DNA of 19,423 nt, from assembly GCA_022839045.1 (NCBI GenBank), contig JALHDI010000064.1, positions 1 through 19,423 of the forward strand, given 5' to 3'. This document shows, piece after piece, positions 12,314 to 19,423 of this stretch. The number at the start of each line of letters is the position of its first letter. Position 1 is the stretch's first letter. The position numbers and the translations under genes were made by a program. The stretch comes from Sporomusaceae bacterium. Its GTDB lineage: Bacteria; Bacillota_C; Negativicutes; Sporomusales_B; UBA7701. The notes below the pieces were generated by a model. It did not search any database and was not told where the DNA came from. It was given only the letters and a program-made list of their open reading frames with translations.

Positions 12314-14239
12314 ATGCCTGAAAAAAATTTTTATATCACCACGCCGATTTATTATCCGAGCGATAAACTGCATATCGGACACGCTTACTGCACGACGGTG
12401 GCCGACGCCATCGCCCGCTACAAACGGCTGGCCGGCTACGACGTCTTTTTCCTTACCGGGTCGGACGAGCATGGGCAGAAGATTCAGCGCAAGGCGCAGG
12501 AAAACGGCGTGTCGCCGCAAGAGTATGTCGACAAGATTGTCGCGTCTTTCCGGCATCTGTGGGAGAAAATGTCGATTTCCTACGACGATTTCATCCGCAC
12601 GAGCGAAGCGCGCCATCACGAGGTCGTGCAGACGATTTTCCAGAAGATTTACGACCAGGGCGATATCTACAAGGCGTCGTACGAAGGCTGGTACTGCACC
12701 CCCTGCGAGACGTTCTGGCTGGAACGCCAGCTGAGCGAGGGCAACTGCCCCGACTGTGGCCGGCCGGTGGAACTGCTCAAAGAGGAGAGTTATTTCTTCC
12801 GGATGTCGAAGTATCAGGACAGGCTGCTGGCCTATATAGAGGCTAACCCGGATTTCATCCAGCCGACGTCGCGCCGCAACGAGATGATCAATTTCATCAA
12901 GGGCGGCCTGGAGGACCTGTGCGTATCCCGCACCACCTTCGACTGGGGCATTCCCGTGCCGTTCGACACCAAGCATGTCGTATATGTGTGGTTCGACGCC
13001 CTCACGAATTATATCACTGCCGCCGGATATCTGCAAGACCGTGGCAAATTTGCCAAGTATTGGCCGGCCGATATCCACCTCGTGGGCAAGGAGATCGTGC
13101 GCTTCCACGCGATCATCTGGCCGGTCATCCTCATGGCGCTCGGGGTCGAGCTGCCGAAGATGGTGTACGGCCACGGCTGGCTGGTGATGGAAGGGGACAA
13201 GATGTCCAAATCTAAGGGCAATGTCATCGATCCGCTGGTGCTGATCGACGAGTTCGGCGCCGACGCCATCCGTTATTTCCTGCTGCGGGAGATAATGCTC
13301 GGCAGCGACGGGAATTTCTCGCGTGCAGCCCTCATCAACCGCATCAACGCCGATCTGGCCAATGATCTCGGCAACCTGCTCCACCGCACGGTCAACATGG
13401 TGGGCCGCTTCAGCGGCGGCGTGGTCTTGGCCCCCGAGGAGCGGGAGGCGGTGGACGAGGAGCTTGTCAGACTGGCGCAGGATACGGCGGCCGAGTACGA
13501 GCGGGCGATGGAGAGGCTGGAGGTCAACGCTGCCATCAAAGGGGTATGGGCGCTTATCGGCCGTGCCAACAAGTATATCGACGAAACGGGACCGTGGGCG
13601 CTGGCCAAGGATCCGGCCAAGAAGAGCCGCCTGAACACGGTGTTGTATAATCTGGCCGAGGTGCTGAGGATTGTGGCTATCCTGATCTCGCCCTTCATGC
13701 CCGGCACGACGCCGCGCATCTGGCGGCAGCTTGGTCTGACCGGCGACCCCGCGGCGGCGAGGCTTCAGGACGCCCAGCGCTGGGGGCTGCTGCCCGCGGG
13801 CACGAGGATGACCGCGCCGGAGGCTCTTTTCCCGCGCATCGAGGAGAAGGAGGAGACTGGGGAAGTGGAGGAAGCCAAGAAACCGCAGGAGGCGGCGGCG
13901 CCCGTCGTGCCGGTCCTGCCTGAGGTGAGCATCGAGGAGTTCGCGAAGATGGATTTCCGCACCGCCAAGGTGTTGGCGGCCGAAAAGGTCGAGAAGGCCG
14001 ACAAGCTGCTGAAGCTGACGGTCAACCTGGGCGGCGAGGAGCGGACAATTATCTCCGGCATAGCCCAGCATTACGCGCCCGCGGACCTCGTGGGCAAGGA
14101 CGTGGTGATGATCGTCAACCTTAAGCCGGCGAAGATCCGCGGCATCGAGTCGCGGGGGATGGTGTTGGCGGCGGTGAACGGCGATAAGCTGGCGCTGGTG
14201 ACGGCACCGGGGATGGAGCCCGGCAGTAAGGTAAGGTAA
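12314..14239 (+). CDS. metG: Methionyl-tRNA synthetase
   Basis: A 641-residue class Ia aminoacyl-tRNA synthetase that charges tRNA-Met for initiation and elongation. The signature is HIGH (20-23), a CP-domain zinc site from Cys128, Cys131, Cys145 and Cys148 (CTPC and CPDC), WFDALTNYI (226-234), and KMSKS (296-300) in GDKMSKSKGN. The helical anticodon-binding domain follows, then a Glu/Lys/Pro-rich linker and a C-terminal tRNA-binding (Trbp111/EMAP-like) domain from about 537, with DFRTAKVL and MIVNLKPAKIRGIESRGM. ATG 12314 follows AAGGAG at good spacing; an in-frame GTG at 12305 lies within that site. It has its own strong promoter. tatD follows 223 bases later, past a palindromic repeat. Confidence 0.97.
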   Translation: MPEKNFYITTPIYYPSDKLHIGHAYCTTVADAIARYKRLAGYDVFFLTGSDEHGQKIQRKAQENGVSPQEYVDKIVASFRHLWEKMSISYDDFIRTSEARHHEVVQTIFQKIYDQGDIYKASYEGWYCTPCETFWLERQLSEGNCPDCGRPVELLKEESYFFRMSKYQDRLLAYIEANPDFIQPTSRRNEMINFIKGGLEDLCVSRTTFDWGIPVPFDTKHVVYVWFDALTNYITAAGYLQDRGKFAKYWPADIHLVGKEIVRFHAIIWPVILMALGVELPKMVYGHGWLVMEGDKMSKSKGNVIDPLVLIDEFGADAIRYFLLREIMLGSDGNFSRAALINRINADLANDLGNLLHRTVNMVGRFSGGVVLAPEEREAVDEELVRLAQDTAAEYERAMERLEVNAAIKGVWALIGRANKYIDETGPWALAKDPAKKSRLNTVLYNLAEVLRIVAILISPFMPGTTPRIWRQLGLTGDPAAARLQDAQRWGLLPAGTRMTAPEALFPRIEEKEETGEVEEAKKPQEAAAPVVPVLPEVSIEEFAKMDFRTAKVLAAEKVEKADKLLKLTVNLGGEERTIISGIAQHYAPADLVGKDVVMIVNLKPAKIRGIESRGMVLAAVNGDKLALVTAPGMEPGSKVR

Positions 14240-14259
14240 TAAGGAATTTCGGATTGTGC

Positions 14260-14439
14260 GAGGCTGTTCAGAACGTTCCAGATGCAAGGCGCACCGGAAG
14301 AGCGCGCCGCGCCGCGTACTTATAGCGTACGCTGGCAAGCGCTCTGAGGAGCAAGTGCGCCGTTCTTGGTGCTTTAGCACCTTAGAACGGCGGCCTGCCC
14401 TTCACGGGTGCGCCGCAGATGGACGTTATGGACAGCCTC
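14260..14439. repeat. 180-base palindromic repeat element, copy 2, with nested hairpin
   Basis: Related to the element at 5527-5645. Both begin GGCYGTTCAGAAMG, continue GATGCRAGGCGC, have a CGTACG palindrome near the apex, and end CGCAGATGG...GCC. Here the outer arms (14260-14295 and 14407-14439) pair imperfectly, with GGCGCACC (14288-14295) against GGTGCGCC (14407-14414). Inner arms are 14299-14305/14339-14345 and 14314-14319/14327-14332. The right half has an extra hairpin (14358-14366/14384-14392, inner GGTGC/GCACC), and GTGCGCCG occurs twice, at 14355-14362 and 14408-14415. A possible 5-base direct repeat ATTGT flanks the element (14253-14257, 14441-14445). It lies between metG and tatD and has no coding capacity. 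Confidence 0.82.
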
Positions 14440-14462
14440 CATTGTATCGAAAGGAGGACTAT

Positions 14463-15230
14463 ATGCTATTTGACTCTCATGCTCATTTGGACGACAAACG
14501 CTTCCGCGACGACCGCGACGAGGTGGTCGCCCGGGCGGCGGCCGGAGGCCTGGTCGGGATATTGAACGCCGGCGCGGATATGTTCTCGTCGGCGCGGGCG
14601 GTCGAGCTGGCGGCGAAGCACGATATCGTGTGGGCGGCGGTGGGAATCCATCCTCATGACGCCAAGGACGCCCGCGAGGAGGATTACGACAAGCTGGCGT
14701 CCTGGTGCGCTCTGCCCAAGGTGGTGGCGGTGGGCGAGATCGGTCTCGATTACCACTACGACTTTTCGTCCCGCGAGGTGCAGCGGGCGGTGTTCGTCCG
14801 CCAACTCGACCTGGCCCGTCAGGTGGGCAAACCGATTATAATCCACGACCGCGAGGCCCACGCCGACGTGCTGGCGACCGTCAAACGGGAGGGCAAGGGG
14901 CTGGCCGGGGTGTTCCACTGCTTCTCGGGCAGCGTGGAGATGGCCCGCGAGGTGCTGAAGATGGGGTTTTACGTTTCGGTGGCCGGGCCGGTTACGTTCG
15001 CCAACGCCCACAAGCTCCACGAGGTGGTCAAGGCGGTGCCGCTGGACCGCCTGCTGGTCGAAACGGACTGCCCGTACCTGACGCCGGAGCCGTTCCGGGG
15101 ACGGCGCAACGAGCCGGCCCACGTGCGCTATGTGGCCGAGAAGGTGGCCGGGCTGCTGGAGATGGAGCCGGCTGCCCTGGCTGCGGCGGCGACGGAGAAT
15201 ACGAAGCGGCTGTTCGGGATAACGAATTAG
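14463..15230 (+). CDS. tatD: TatD family metal-dependent hydrolase/DNase
   Basis: A 255-residue TIM-barrel amidohydrolase-fold enzyme. TatD proteins show metal-dependent 3'-5' exonuclease activity and are implicated in DNA repair or quality control; the exact role in Firmicutes (YabD) is not settled. Metal ligands are visible in FDSHAHLDD (His6, His8), GEIGLDYHYD (Glu92), IIHDREAH (His128), FHCFSGS (His152) and VETDCPYLTP (Asp202), all as expected. The open frame runs upstream through the palindromic repeat, but ATG 14463 gives the canonical start and sits 4 bases after AAGGAGGA. Probably read from the metG promoter. A terminator follows. Confidence 0.95.
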   Translation: MLFDSHAHLDDKRFRDDRDEVVARAAAGGLVGILNAGADMFSSARAVELAAKHDIVWAAVGIHPHDAKDAREEDYDKLASWCALPKVVAVGEIGLDYHYDFSSREVQRAVFVRQLDLARQVGKPIIIHDREAHADVLATVKREGKGLAGVFHCFSGSVEMAREVLKMGFYVSVAGPVTFANAHKLHEVVKAVPLDRLLVETDCPYLTPEPFRGRRNEPAHVRYVAEKVAGLLEMEPAALAAAATENTKRLFGITN

Positions 15231-15237
15231 TCAGATA

Positions 15238-15264
15238 AAGAAGCTGCCGCGAGGCAGCTTTTCT
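15238..15264 (+). terminator. Rho-independent terminator after tatD
   Basis: An 8-bp stem AAGCTGCC (15241-15248) with GGCAGCTT (15253-15260), loop GCGA, followed by TTCT. It lies 10 bases after the tatD stop and ends the metG-tatD unit. Confidence 0.85.
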
Positions 15265-15309
15265 CGTTTGCGGTACCGGGCAGGATAGCGGACGGGGACG
15301 GGGAATATA

Positions 15310-15326
15310 TTAACACATGTTGTTAA
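15310..15326. promoter_or_regulatory. Dyad TTAACA-N5-TGTTAA before HD-domain gene
   Basis: A 17-base inverted repeat, TTAACA (15310-15315) and TGTTAA (15321-15326), just upstream of the ribosome site. It resembles an operator for a dimeric repressor. A TATATT hexamer (15306-15311) overlaps it, but no good -35 accompanies it, so the promoter is not defined. Confidence 0.4.
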
Positions 15327-15330
15327 GCGA

Positions 15331-15337
15331 GGGAGGG
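15331..15337 (+). promoter_or_regulatory. Ribosome site that favours GTG start of HD-domain gene
   Basis: GGGAGGG lies only one base before ATG 15339, too close for normal initiation, but its GGAGG core is 8 bases before the in-frame GTG 15345. The GTG is therefore the likelier start. Confidence 0.55.
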
Positions 15338-15344
15338 CATGACG

Positions 15345-16547
15345 GTGATCAAGAAGGAATTGCTGGAGTTTTTGTACGAGAGCGCTCATATCCAGCGCTG
15401 GAATGACCATATGCGCCCCAAGGGCGGGTTCACCGAACTCGATAAGCAGGCCCATAAGATGATTATCGCTTATATCCTTGCCAAGTACGAGATCGAGGAC
15501 CGCAAGGCGCCGGTCAACTGGCGGCGGCTGATCGAGGGGGGGCTGTTCGAGTTCCTCCACCGCGTGAGGGTGACGGATATCAAGCCGCCGGTCTTCCACG
15601 AGCTGATGGCCAGGCACGGCGAGGAGCTCAACCGCTGGGTGCTGGCGGAGCTTGAGGACAAGGTGGAGTCGCTGGCGGGGGATTTCGCCGCCAACTTCGC
15701 CCGTTATCTTACCGAGCCGGCGTACGCGGCGGCGGAGAAGAAAATTCTCCGGGCGGCCCATTATCTGGCGACCGACTGGGAGTTCCAGATGATTTATCAG
15801 CTCAATTCCCACATCTACGGGGTTGAGGAGACCAAGACGCGCATCGCCAACGAACTGGAGGAGCACTTCGACCTTGTAGGGGTGCAGAAGATCGGCCTGG
15901 GCCGGAAGACGCGCCATTTCATCGATCTGGTGGGCCAGCTCCGTTTCCAGCAGCGCTGGGCGCAATCGCCGCGGGTGCCGGAGACTTCGGTGATGGGCCA
16001 TATGCTGATCGTGGCTATGTTGGCGTACTTCTGCTCGCTGGAGGTGGGGGCGTGCGAGGCGCGCCTGGTCAACAATTATTTCGCCGGTCTCTTCCACGAT
16101 CTGCCGGAGGTGCTGACGCGCGATATCATTTCGCCGGTGAAGAGCTCGGTGACCGGGCTGGACGAGCTCATCAAGGAGATCGAGACGCGTCAGGTGGCCC
16201 AGAAGCTTTTCCCGCTGCTGCCGGACGGCTGGCACCGGGAGATCAGGTATTACGTGGAGGACGAGTTCGCCAACAAGGTAGTCCTGAACGGTAAGGTGGC
16301 GAAGGTGGCCGCCGGGGATATCACCGCCCGCTACAACGAAGACGGGTATTCGCCGCTGGACGGGGAACTGGTTAAGGCTTGCGACCACCTGGCAGCCTAT
16401 ATAGAGGCGTCGCTTTCAATCGCCCACGGTATCACGTCCCGACCGCTCAGGGATGGAGTCCAGGCGCTGTATGCGAGGTATGAAAGCCGCCGCGAGGTGG
16501 CGGGAGTGGATTTCGGGCGGCTGTTCGATTGCTTCCGGAGTCTTTAG
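15345..16547 (+). CDS. HD-domain hydrolase, YfbR-like
   Basis: 400 residues if started at GTG 15345 (402 from ATG 15339, the numbering used here). The C-terminal half is an HD phosphohydrolase domain: ETSVMGHML (His221), LFHDLPEVL (His253, Asp254) and KACDHLAAY (Asp349). The order resembles YfbR-type 5'-deoxynucleotidases, so a nucleotide or related phosphate ester is the probable substrate; this is inferred. The N-terminal half (about 1-190) is charged and helical, with no domain I recognise, and makes the protein about twice the length of E. coli YfbR (about 199 residues). It is an independent unit, flanked by terminators at 15238 and 16552. It is not part of the B. subtilis tatD-yabE gene order. 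Confidence 0.8.
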   Translation: MIKKELLEFLYESAHIQRWNDHMRPKGGFTELDKQAHKMIIAYILAKYEIEDRKAPVNWRRLIEGGLFEFLHRVRVTDIKPPVFHELMARHGEELNRWVLAELEDKVESLAGDFAANFARYLTEPAYAAAEKKILRAAHYLATDWEFQMIYQLNSHIYGVEETKTRIANELEEHFDLVGVQKIGLGRKTRHFIDLVGQLRFQQRWAQSPRVPETSVMGHMLIVAMLAYFCSLEVGACEARLVNNYFAGLFHDLPEVLTRDIISPVKSSVTGLDELIKEIETRQVAQKLFPLLPDGWHREIRYYVEDEFANKVVLNGKVAKVAAGDITARYNEDGYSPLDGELVKACDHLAAYIEASLSIAHGITSRPLRDGVQALYARYESRREVAGVDFGRLFDCFRSL

Positions 16548-16551
16548 GGCG

Positions 16552-16578
16552 GGGCCGGCGAAAGCCGGTCCTCTTTTT
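16552..16578 (+). terminator. Rho-independent terminator after HD-domain gene
   Basis: An 8-bp stem with one G-U pair (16552-16559 with 16564-16571), a stable GAAA tetraloop and a T-run (TTTTT, 16574-16578), 4 bases after the stop codon. Confidence 0.9.
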
Positions 16579-16644
16579 GTCGGCCCGTATATTTTTTCGC
16601 TTTGCGGGGCATAACTTGACTAAGGGAGGAAAACAATACCATGT

Positions 16645-16674
16645 TTGACACCCGTATACCTGCCATGGTATAAT
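16645..16674 (+). promoter_or_regulatory. yabE: SigA-type promoter of yabE-like gene
   Basis: TTGACA (16645-16650), an 18-base spacer and TATAAT (16669-16674): both hexamers are perfect. It lies 27 bases before the start codon, so the leader is only about 20 bases. Confidence 0.88.
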
Positions 16675-16700
16675 TTACGAACCTGGAAAGGGGGAAGTGA

Positions 16701-17705
16701 ATGAGTGGCTTAAAAACCATAAGTTTACGTAACTTTTGGGCCAATCTTGATAGGGGCAGGACGATACTTGTCGTTGCTCTTATCATAACATCGCTGGTGA
16801 TCACGGGAGCTGTCTGGGCCAGCAAGAATGTAACCGTTGTAGCCGACGGCAAGAGGACCACCATATATACTGTCCATGATAATCCGGAAGATATTTTGCG
16901 CCAGACGGGAATCTATCTCGCGAGCAAGGACGAGTTCCGGGTGTCCACAGCGAAGGTGACGGAAGGGGCGGTTATCACGGTTTACCGGGCCGTACCGGTA
17001 GAGGTGATTTTTAAGGACCGCACGCGGGTTGTGATTACCGGCAAGCCCACGGTGGGCGAAGTGGCGGCCAGCCTGGGATACGGTCCCGGCCACGGCCGCA
17101 CGGAGCCCGCCGAGTCGACGCTTGTGACACCGATGATGAAGCTGCGGATCATTTCGCTGACAGAGAGCCTGGTGACCCAAAAGGTGCCCGTCCCGCCGCC
17201 GGTGGTCCGCCAGCCGGACGGAACGCTGGAAAGGGGTTTGGAAGAGGTTCTTGACGAAGGCGAGGAAGGCTTGAAGGAGGCTACCGTAAAGCTGCATTTC
17301 GAGGACGGCGCCCAGACGGCCACCACGACGGTGACGGAAAAGGTGTTGGTGGAGCCCAAGCCGCAGATTCTGCGCGTGGGCACTCGCGAGACTGTTCATA
17401 CGTCGCGGGGAACAATGCGCTTTAAACGGGTGTACGTGATGGAGGCGACGGCGTATCTGCCCACCGACGGCGGCGGCCACGGGATAACGGCAAGCGGCCT
17501 CGCCGCCCGCCATGGCATCGTGGCGGTCGACCCGTCCGTAATCCCGCTCGGTACCCGCGTATACGTGCCTGGCTACGGACTGGCGCTGGCGGCCGATACC
17601 GGCAGCGCGATCATCGGCAACAGAATCGACCTGTGTATCGAGGACTATGACGCGGCCTGGCATTTCGGGCGGCGGATGGTCAAGGTGTATGTGCTGGCCG
17701 ATTAA
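16701..17705 (+). CDS. yabE: YabE-like cell wall protein: DUF348, G5 and 3D domains
   Basis: A 334-residue exported, membrane-anchored protein related to B. subtilis YabE and the Rpf/Sps group. It has a basic N-terminus and one hydrophobic segment (about 21-39: signal anchor or signal peptide), then two ubiquitin-like DUF348 modules (about 43-95 and 98-150) and a G5-like domain (about 151-228). A C-terminal 3D domain follows (about 246-332), named for its three conserved Asp: AYLPTDGG (Asp256), VAVDPSVIPLGTRVYVPGYG (Asp277) and ADTGSAIIGNRIDLCIED (Asp299, Asp310). The 3D domain shares its fold with lytic transglycosylase MltA, so peptidoglycan cleavage during growth, germination or sporulation is likely. 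The ATG follows AAAGGGGGAAG. It has its own strong promoter and a terminator downstream. Confidence 0.9.
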   Translation: MSGLKTISLRNFWANLDRGRTILVVALIITSLVITGAVWASKNVTVVADGKRTTIYTVHDNPEDILRQTGIYLASKDEFRVSTAKVTEGAVITVYRAVPVEVIFKDRTRVVITGKPTVGEVAASLGYGPGHGRTEPAESTLVTPMMKLRIISLTESLVTQKVPVPPPVVRQPDGTLERGLEEVLDEGEEGLKEATVKLHFEDGAQTATTTVTEKVLVEPKPQILRVGTRETVHTSRGTMRFKRVYVMEATAYLPTDGGGHGITASGLAARHGIVAVDPSVIPLGTRVYVPGYGLALAADTGSAIIGNRIDLCIEDYDAAWHFGRRMVKVYVLAD

Positions 17706-17718
17706 ACAAGGGTTGAAA

Positions 17719-17752
17719 GGGGTAAATCCGTAGGGGTTTACCCCAATATTTT
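17719..17752 (+). terminator. Rho-independent terminator after yabE-like gene
   Basis: A perfect 8-bp stem GGGGTAAA (17719-17726) with TTTACCCC (17737-17744), a 10-base loop, then AATATTTT. It lies 13 bases after the stop codon and separates yabE from rnmV. No clear promoter is seen between here and rnmV. Confidence 0.75.
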
Positions 17753-17797
17753 GTCGGCCCGGGGGAAGAATAGCTTTGGCAGGCGGGGTGTAAAGCC

Positions 17798-18343
17798 GTG
17801 ATTCGTGAAGTGATCGTGGTCGAAGGGAAGAAGGACGTGGCGGCGGTGAAGCGGGCCGTGGAGGCGGAGTGCCTGGTGACGGGCGGATTCAGCCTTTCGC
17901 GGCATTTGCTCGCGCAGATCGAGGCCGCGTACGGTCGCAGCGGCATTATCATCCTTACCGATCCAGACAGCGCTGGTGAACGGATCCGCAAGGCGCTGGC
18001 CGCGCGTTTCCCGGCGGCTAAGCACGCATTTGTGCCGCGGGAGGCGGCTACCGCGGCCGACGATGTGGGTATCGAGCGGGCGTCGGCGGAGGCCATCAGG
18101 GCTGCGCTGGCGAAGGCCCGCTGCCAGGAGTGGCGCCCGGAGAAGGTGTTCGCGATGGAGGATTTGCAGGCTGCGGGGCTGGTTGCGTCGCCGACGGCCG
18201 CCGAGAGGCGGGCCGCGCTCGGGGAGGTGCTGGGAATCGGCTATGCGAATGCCAAGACTTTTTTGCGTCGCCTCAATAATTACGGGGTGACGAGGACGGA
18301 ATTTACGGCAGCGGTGGCTGCGATGGAGGCTGGCGATGCTTAA
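17798..18343 (+). CDS. rnmV: Ribonuclease M5
   Basis: A 181-residue Toprim-domain endonuclease that carries out the final maturation of 5S rRNA precursors in low-GC Gram-positive-type bacteria. The Toprim glutamate is in VVEGKKDVAAVKRAV (Glu9), and the Asp pair is in IILTDPDSAGERIRK (Asp55, Asp57). Later GIERASAEAIRAAL and the C-terminal region with GIGYANAKTFLRRLNNYGVTR are typical of RnmV. The start is GTG 17798 with GGCGGGGTG upstream. The 3' end overlaps rsmA by 8 bases, so the two are translationally linked, as in B. subtilis. Confidence 0.94.
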   Translation: MIREVIVVEGKKDVAAVKRAVEAECLVTGGFSLSRHLLAQIEAAYGRSGIIILTDPDSAGERIRKALAARFPAAKHAFVPREAATAADDVGIERASAEAIRAALAKARCQEWRPEKVFAMEDLQAAGLVASPTAAERRAALGEVLGIGYANAKTFLRRLNNYGVTRTEFTAAVAAMEAGDA

Positions 18344-19193
18344 ACCCCGGATTGCCAAACGCGAGGTTACCCTCCATATTTTACGGGCTTTTGGTCTTCA
18401 TGCCAGCAAGCGTCTGGGCCAGAATTTCCTGGTGGATGAGACGGTGGTGGACAAGATCGTGGCCGCCGCCGGCGTGGCTCCGGGGGACGCGGTGCTGGAG
18501 ATTGGCCCGGGTATCGGCACGCTGACCCAGGGGCTGCTTGAGGCCGGGGCGAAGGTGGTGGCGGTGGAGCTCGACCGGCGCCTGGTGGAGGTGCTGGCCG
18601 ATACGCTGGCCGGCTACGCAGATGTGCGGGTGGTGCACGGCGATATCCTAAAAACCGATATTTCCCGGGAAATAGCGACAGCACCTTTCAAGGTTGTCGC
18701 TAATCTGCCATATTATATCACGACACCGATTCTGATGGGGATTCTGGAGCAGCGTCTGCCGGTGTCGGTGCTCGTGACGATGGTTCAGAAGGAGGTGGCC
18801 GAACGGATGGTGGCCGCCCCGGGCGGAAAGGACTACGGGGCGCTGTCGGTGGCGGTGCAGTACTATACCGTGCCGGAGATCGCTTTTCTCGTGCCGCCGC
18901 GCTCTTTCATCCCGGCGCCGGCGGTCGAGTCGGCGGTCATCCGCTGCGCCGTCCGCGAACGGCCGCCGGTGGCGGTGGCGAGCGAGGCGACCTTTTTCCG
19001 GATGGTGAAGGCGGCGTTCGCCCAGCGGCGCAAAACGCTGGCCAACGCTCTCAAGGGCGCCGGCCTGGCGGCGGGAGACGCCGCGACGGTCTTGGCGGCT
19101 GCCGGCGTCGACGGCGGCCGGCGGGGGGAGACGCTGTCGCTGGCGGAGTTCGCGGCAGTGGCGAACGCGTGGGAAGATAATAAGACAAAATAA
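18336..19193 (+). CDS. rsmA: 16S rRNA (adenine1518/1519-N6) dimethyltransferase
   Basis: A 285-residue KsgA/RsmA enzyme that dimethylates two adjacent adenines near the 3' end of 16S rRNA late in 30S assembly. Motifs are KRLGQNFLVD (25-34), the SAM motif VLEIGPGIGTLTQ (53-65), VAVELDRRL (76-84), HGDILKTD (101-108), the catalytic NLPYYI (123-128) and FIPAPAVESAVI. The C-terminal helical domain has KAAFAQRRKTLANAL. ATG 18336 lies inside the end of rnmV, 7 bases after GGAGG. The stop codon is the first position of the terminator stem. Confidence 0.97.
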   Translation: MLKPRIAKREVTLHILRAFGLHASKRLGQNFLVDETVVDKIVAAAGVAPGDAVLEIGPGIGTLTQGLLEAGAKVVAVELDRRLVEVLADTLAGYADVRVVHGDILKTDISREIATAPFKVVANLPYYITTPILMGILEQRLPVSVLVTMVQKEVAERMVAAPGGKDYGALSVAVQYYTVPEIAFLVPPRSFIPAPAVESAVIRCAVRERPPVAVASEATFFRMVKAAFAQRRKTLANALKGAGLAAGDAATVLAAAGVDGGRRGETLSLAEFAAVANAWEDNKTK

Positions 19194-19223
19194 AAACGGC
19201 CGCTCGTTATGAGCGGCCGTTTT
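19193..19223. terminator. Bidirectional terminator between rsmA and convergent gene
   Basis: A perfect 13-bp stem (19193-19205 with 19211-19223), loop GTTAT, bordered by AAAA and TTTT, so it can act on both strands. The rsmA stop ends on its first base. The stop codon of the minus-strand gene lies in its loop and its last codons in the stem. Confidence 0.92.
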
Positions 19224-19423
19224 CACTGAGAAACAGGTCTAACAGGTCAAACCGCCTTTCGCTGTGATAGCCCAGGTAGGTGGAGTTTTGCCATTGGCGG
19301 GTGCGGGGCTCGCCACGGAAGACGGCGATGGCCTCCAGGCAGTCGCCGACGATGGTGTCGATGATTTTGTTGGTGTGGATCTGGTTTTTGATGGAGGATC
19401 CCAAACGGTAATGGGGGATGGTG
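19207..19423 (-). CDS. C-terminal part of unrecognised protein, 5' end outside window
   Basis: The minus strand is open from the right edge to a TAA at 19209-19207, giving 71 residues: TIPHYRLGSSIKNQIHTNKI at the left, then GDCLEAIAVFRGEPRTRQWQ, NSTYLGYHSERRFDLLDLFL and ENGRS. It looks like a genuine protein C-terminus: mixed composition, no low-complexity bias, and a stop placed in the shared terminator. I do not recognise the family. It is soluble, without membrane segments in the visible part. It converges on rsmA with 13 bases between stop codons. It is not the sporulation gene yabG that follows ksgA in B. subtilis. Confidence 0.6.
   Translation of the reverse strand, partial: TIPHYRLGSSIKNQIHTNKIIDTIVGDCLEAIAVFRGEPRTRQWQNSTYLGYHSERRFDLLDLFLSENGRS

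Noticed and set aside
12239..14380. Open frame of about 713 codons on the minus strand opposite metG
   Set aside because: metG is certain on the plus strand. Long antisense frames are expected in GC-rich coding DNA, and this one has no family features.
14256..14462. N-terminal extension of TatD through the palindromic repeat
   Set aside because: The family starts at MLFDSHAHLD, and a strong ribosome site sits just before ATG 14463.
16641..16673. Ten-codon ORF (MFDTRIPAMV) with an upstream ribosome-like site
   Set aside because: It coincides with the -35 to -10 stretch of the yabE promoter, so it would lie upstream of the transcript; very short and unsupported.
1..19423. CRISPR arrays, tRNA or rRNA genes, transposase genes
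   Set aside because: None seen by eye on either strand; the only repeats are the two palindromic elements and the repeat array in the TadG-like gene.

Overview
The window looks like chromosomal DNA of a GC-rich, spore-forming Firmicute, with a member of the Negativicutes the best guess. The right two thirds follow the Bacillus/Clostridia order decarboxylase–tmk–yaaR–holB–ricT–trmN6–rsmI–abrB–metG–tatD–yabE–rnmV–rsmA. AbrB, RNase M5 and a DUF348/G5/3D protein are Firmicutes-type genes. The taxonomic guess rests on gene content and order only.

Bases 1–831 hold the 3' part of a DegS-type histidine kinase. Bases 1002–5478 hold a short Tad/Flp pilus locus: a 52-residue Flp prepilin with its own terminator, TadE, a TadG-like protein whose distal half is an unusual Asn-Gly-rich repeat array, the CpaF/TadA motor ATPase, TadC and a DUF192 protein. 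The ATPase gene is broken. The DNA that should encode the Walker A loop is missing and the reading frame changes at the junction, while Walker B and the His box survive downstream. No tadB, prepilin peptidase, cpaB/rcp or tadZ gene is visible.

Bases 5479–5791 are non-coding and busy: a 119-base, nearly fully self-complementary repeat, a probable promoter and a compact stem-loop leader. From 5792 to 11750 seven tightly packed, often overlapping genes form one probable operon: PLP-dependent Arg/Lys/Orn decarboxylase, thymidylate kinase, YaaR, DNA polymerase III delta', RicT, a TrmN6-like methyltransferase and RsmI. A bidirectional terminator separates it from abrB on the minus strand.

abrB and metG diverge from a 242-base AT-rich region with a good SigA-type promoter on each strand. 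metG and tatD follow, separated by a second, larger member of the palindromic repeat family that carries an extra nested hairpin. An HD-domain hydrolase, a YabE-like cell wall protein with a strong promoter, RNase M5 and RsmA complete the plus-strand genes. A convergent minus-strand gene runs off the right edge, and its last codons lie inside the terminator shared with rsmA.

Most of the window is conserved housekeeping DNA (replication, nucleotide supply, tRNA and rRNA modification). The parts that deserve attention are the damaged Tad locus, the Asn-Gly repeat protein, the palindromic repeat family and the structured leader before the decarboxylase gene.
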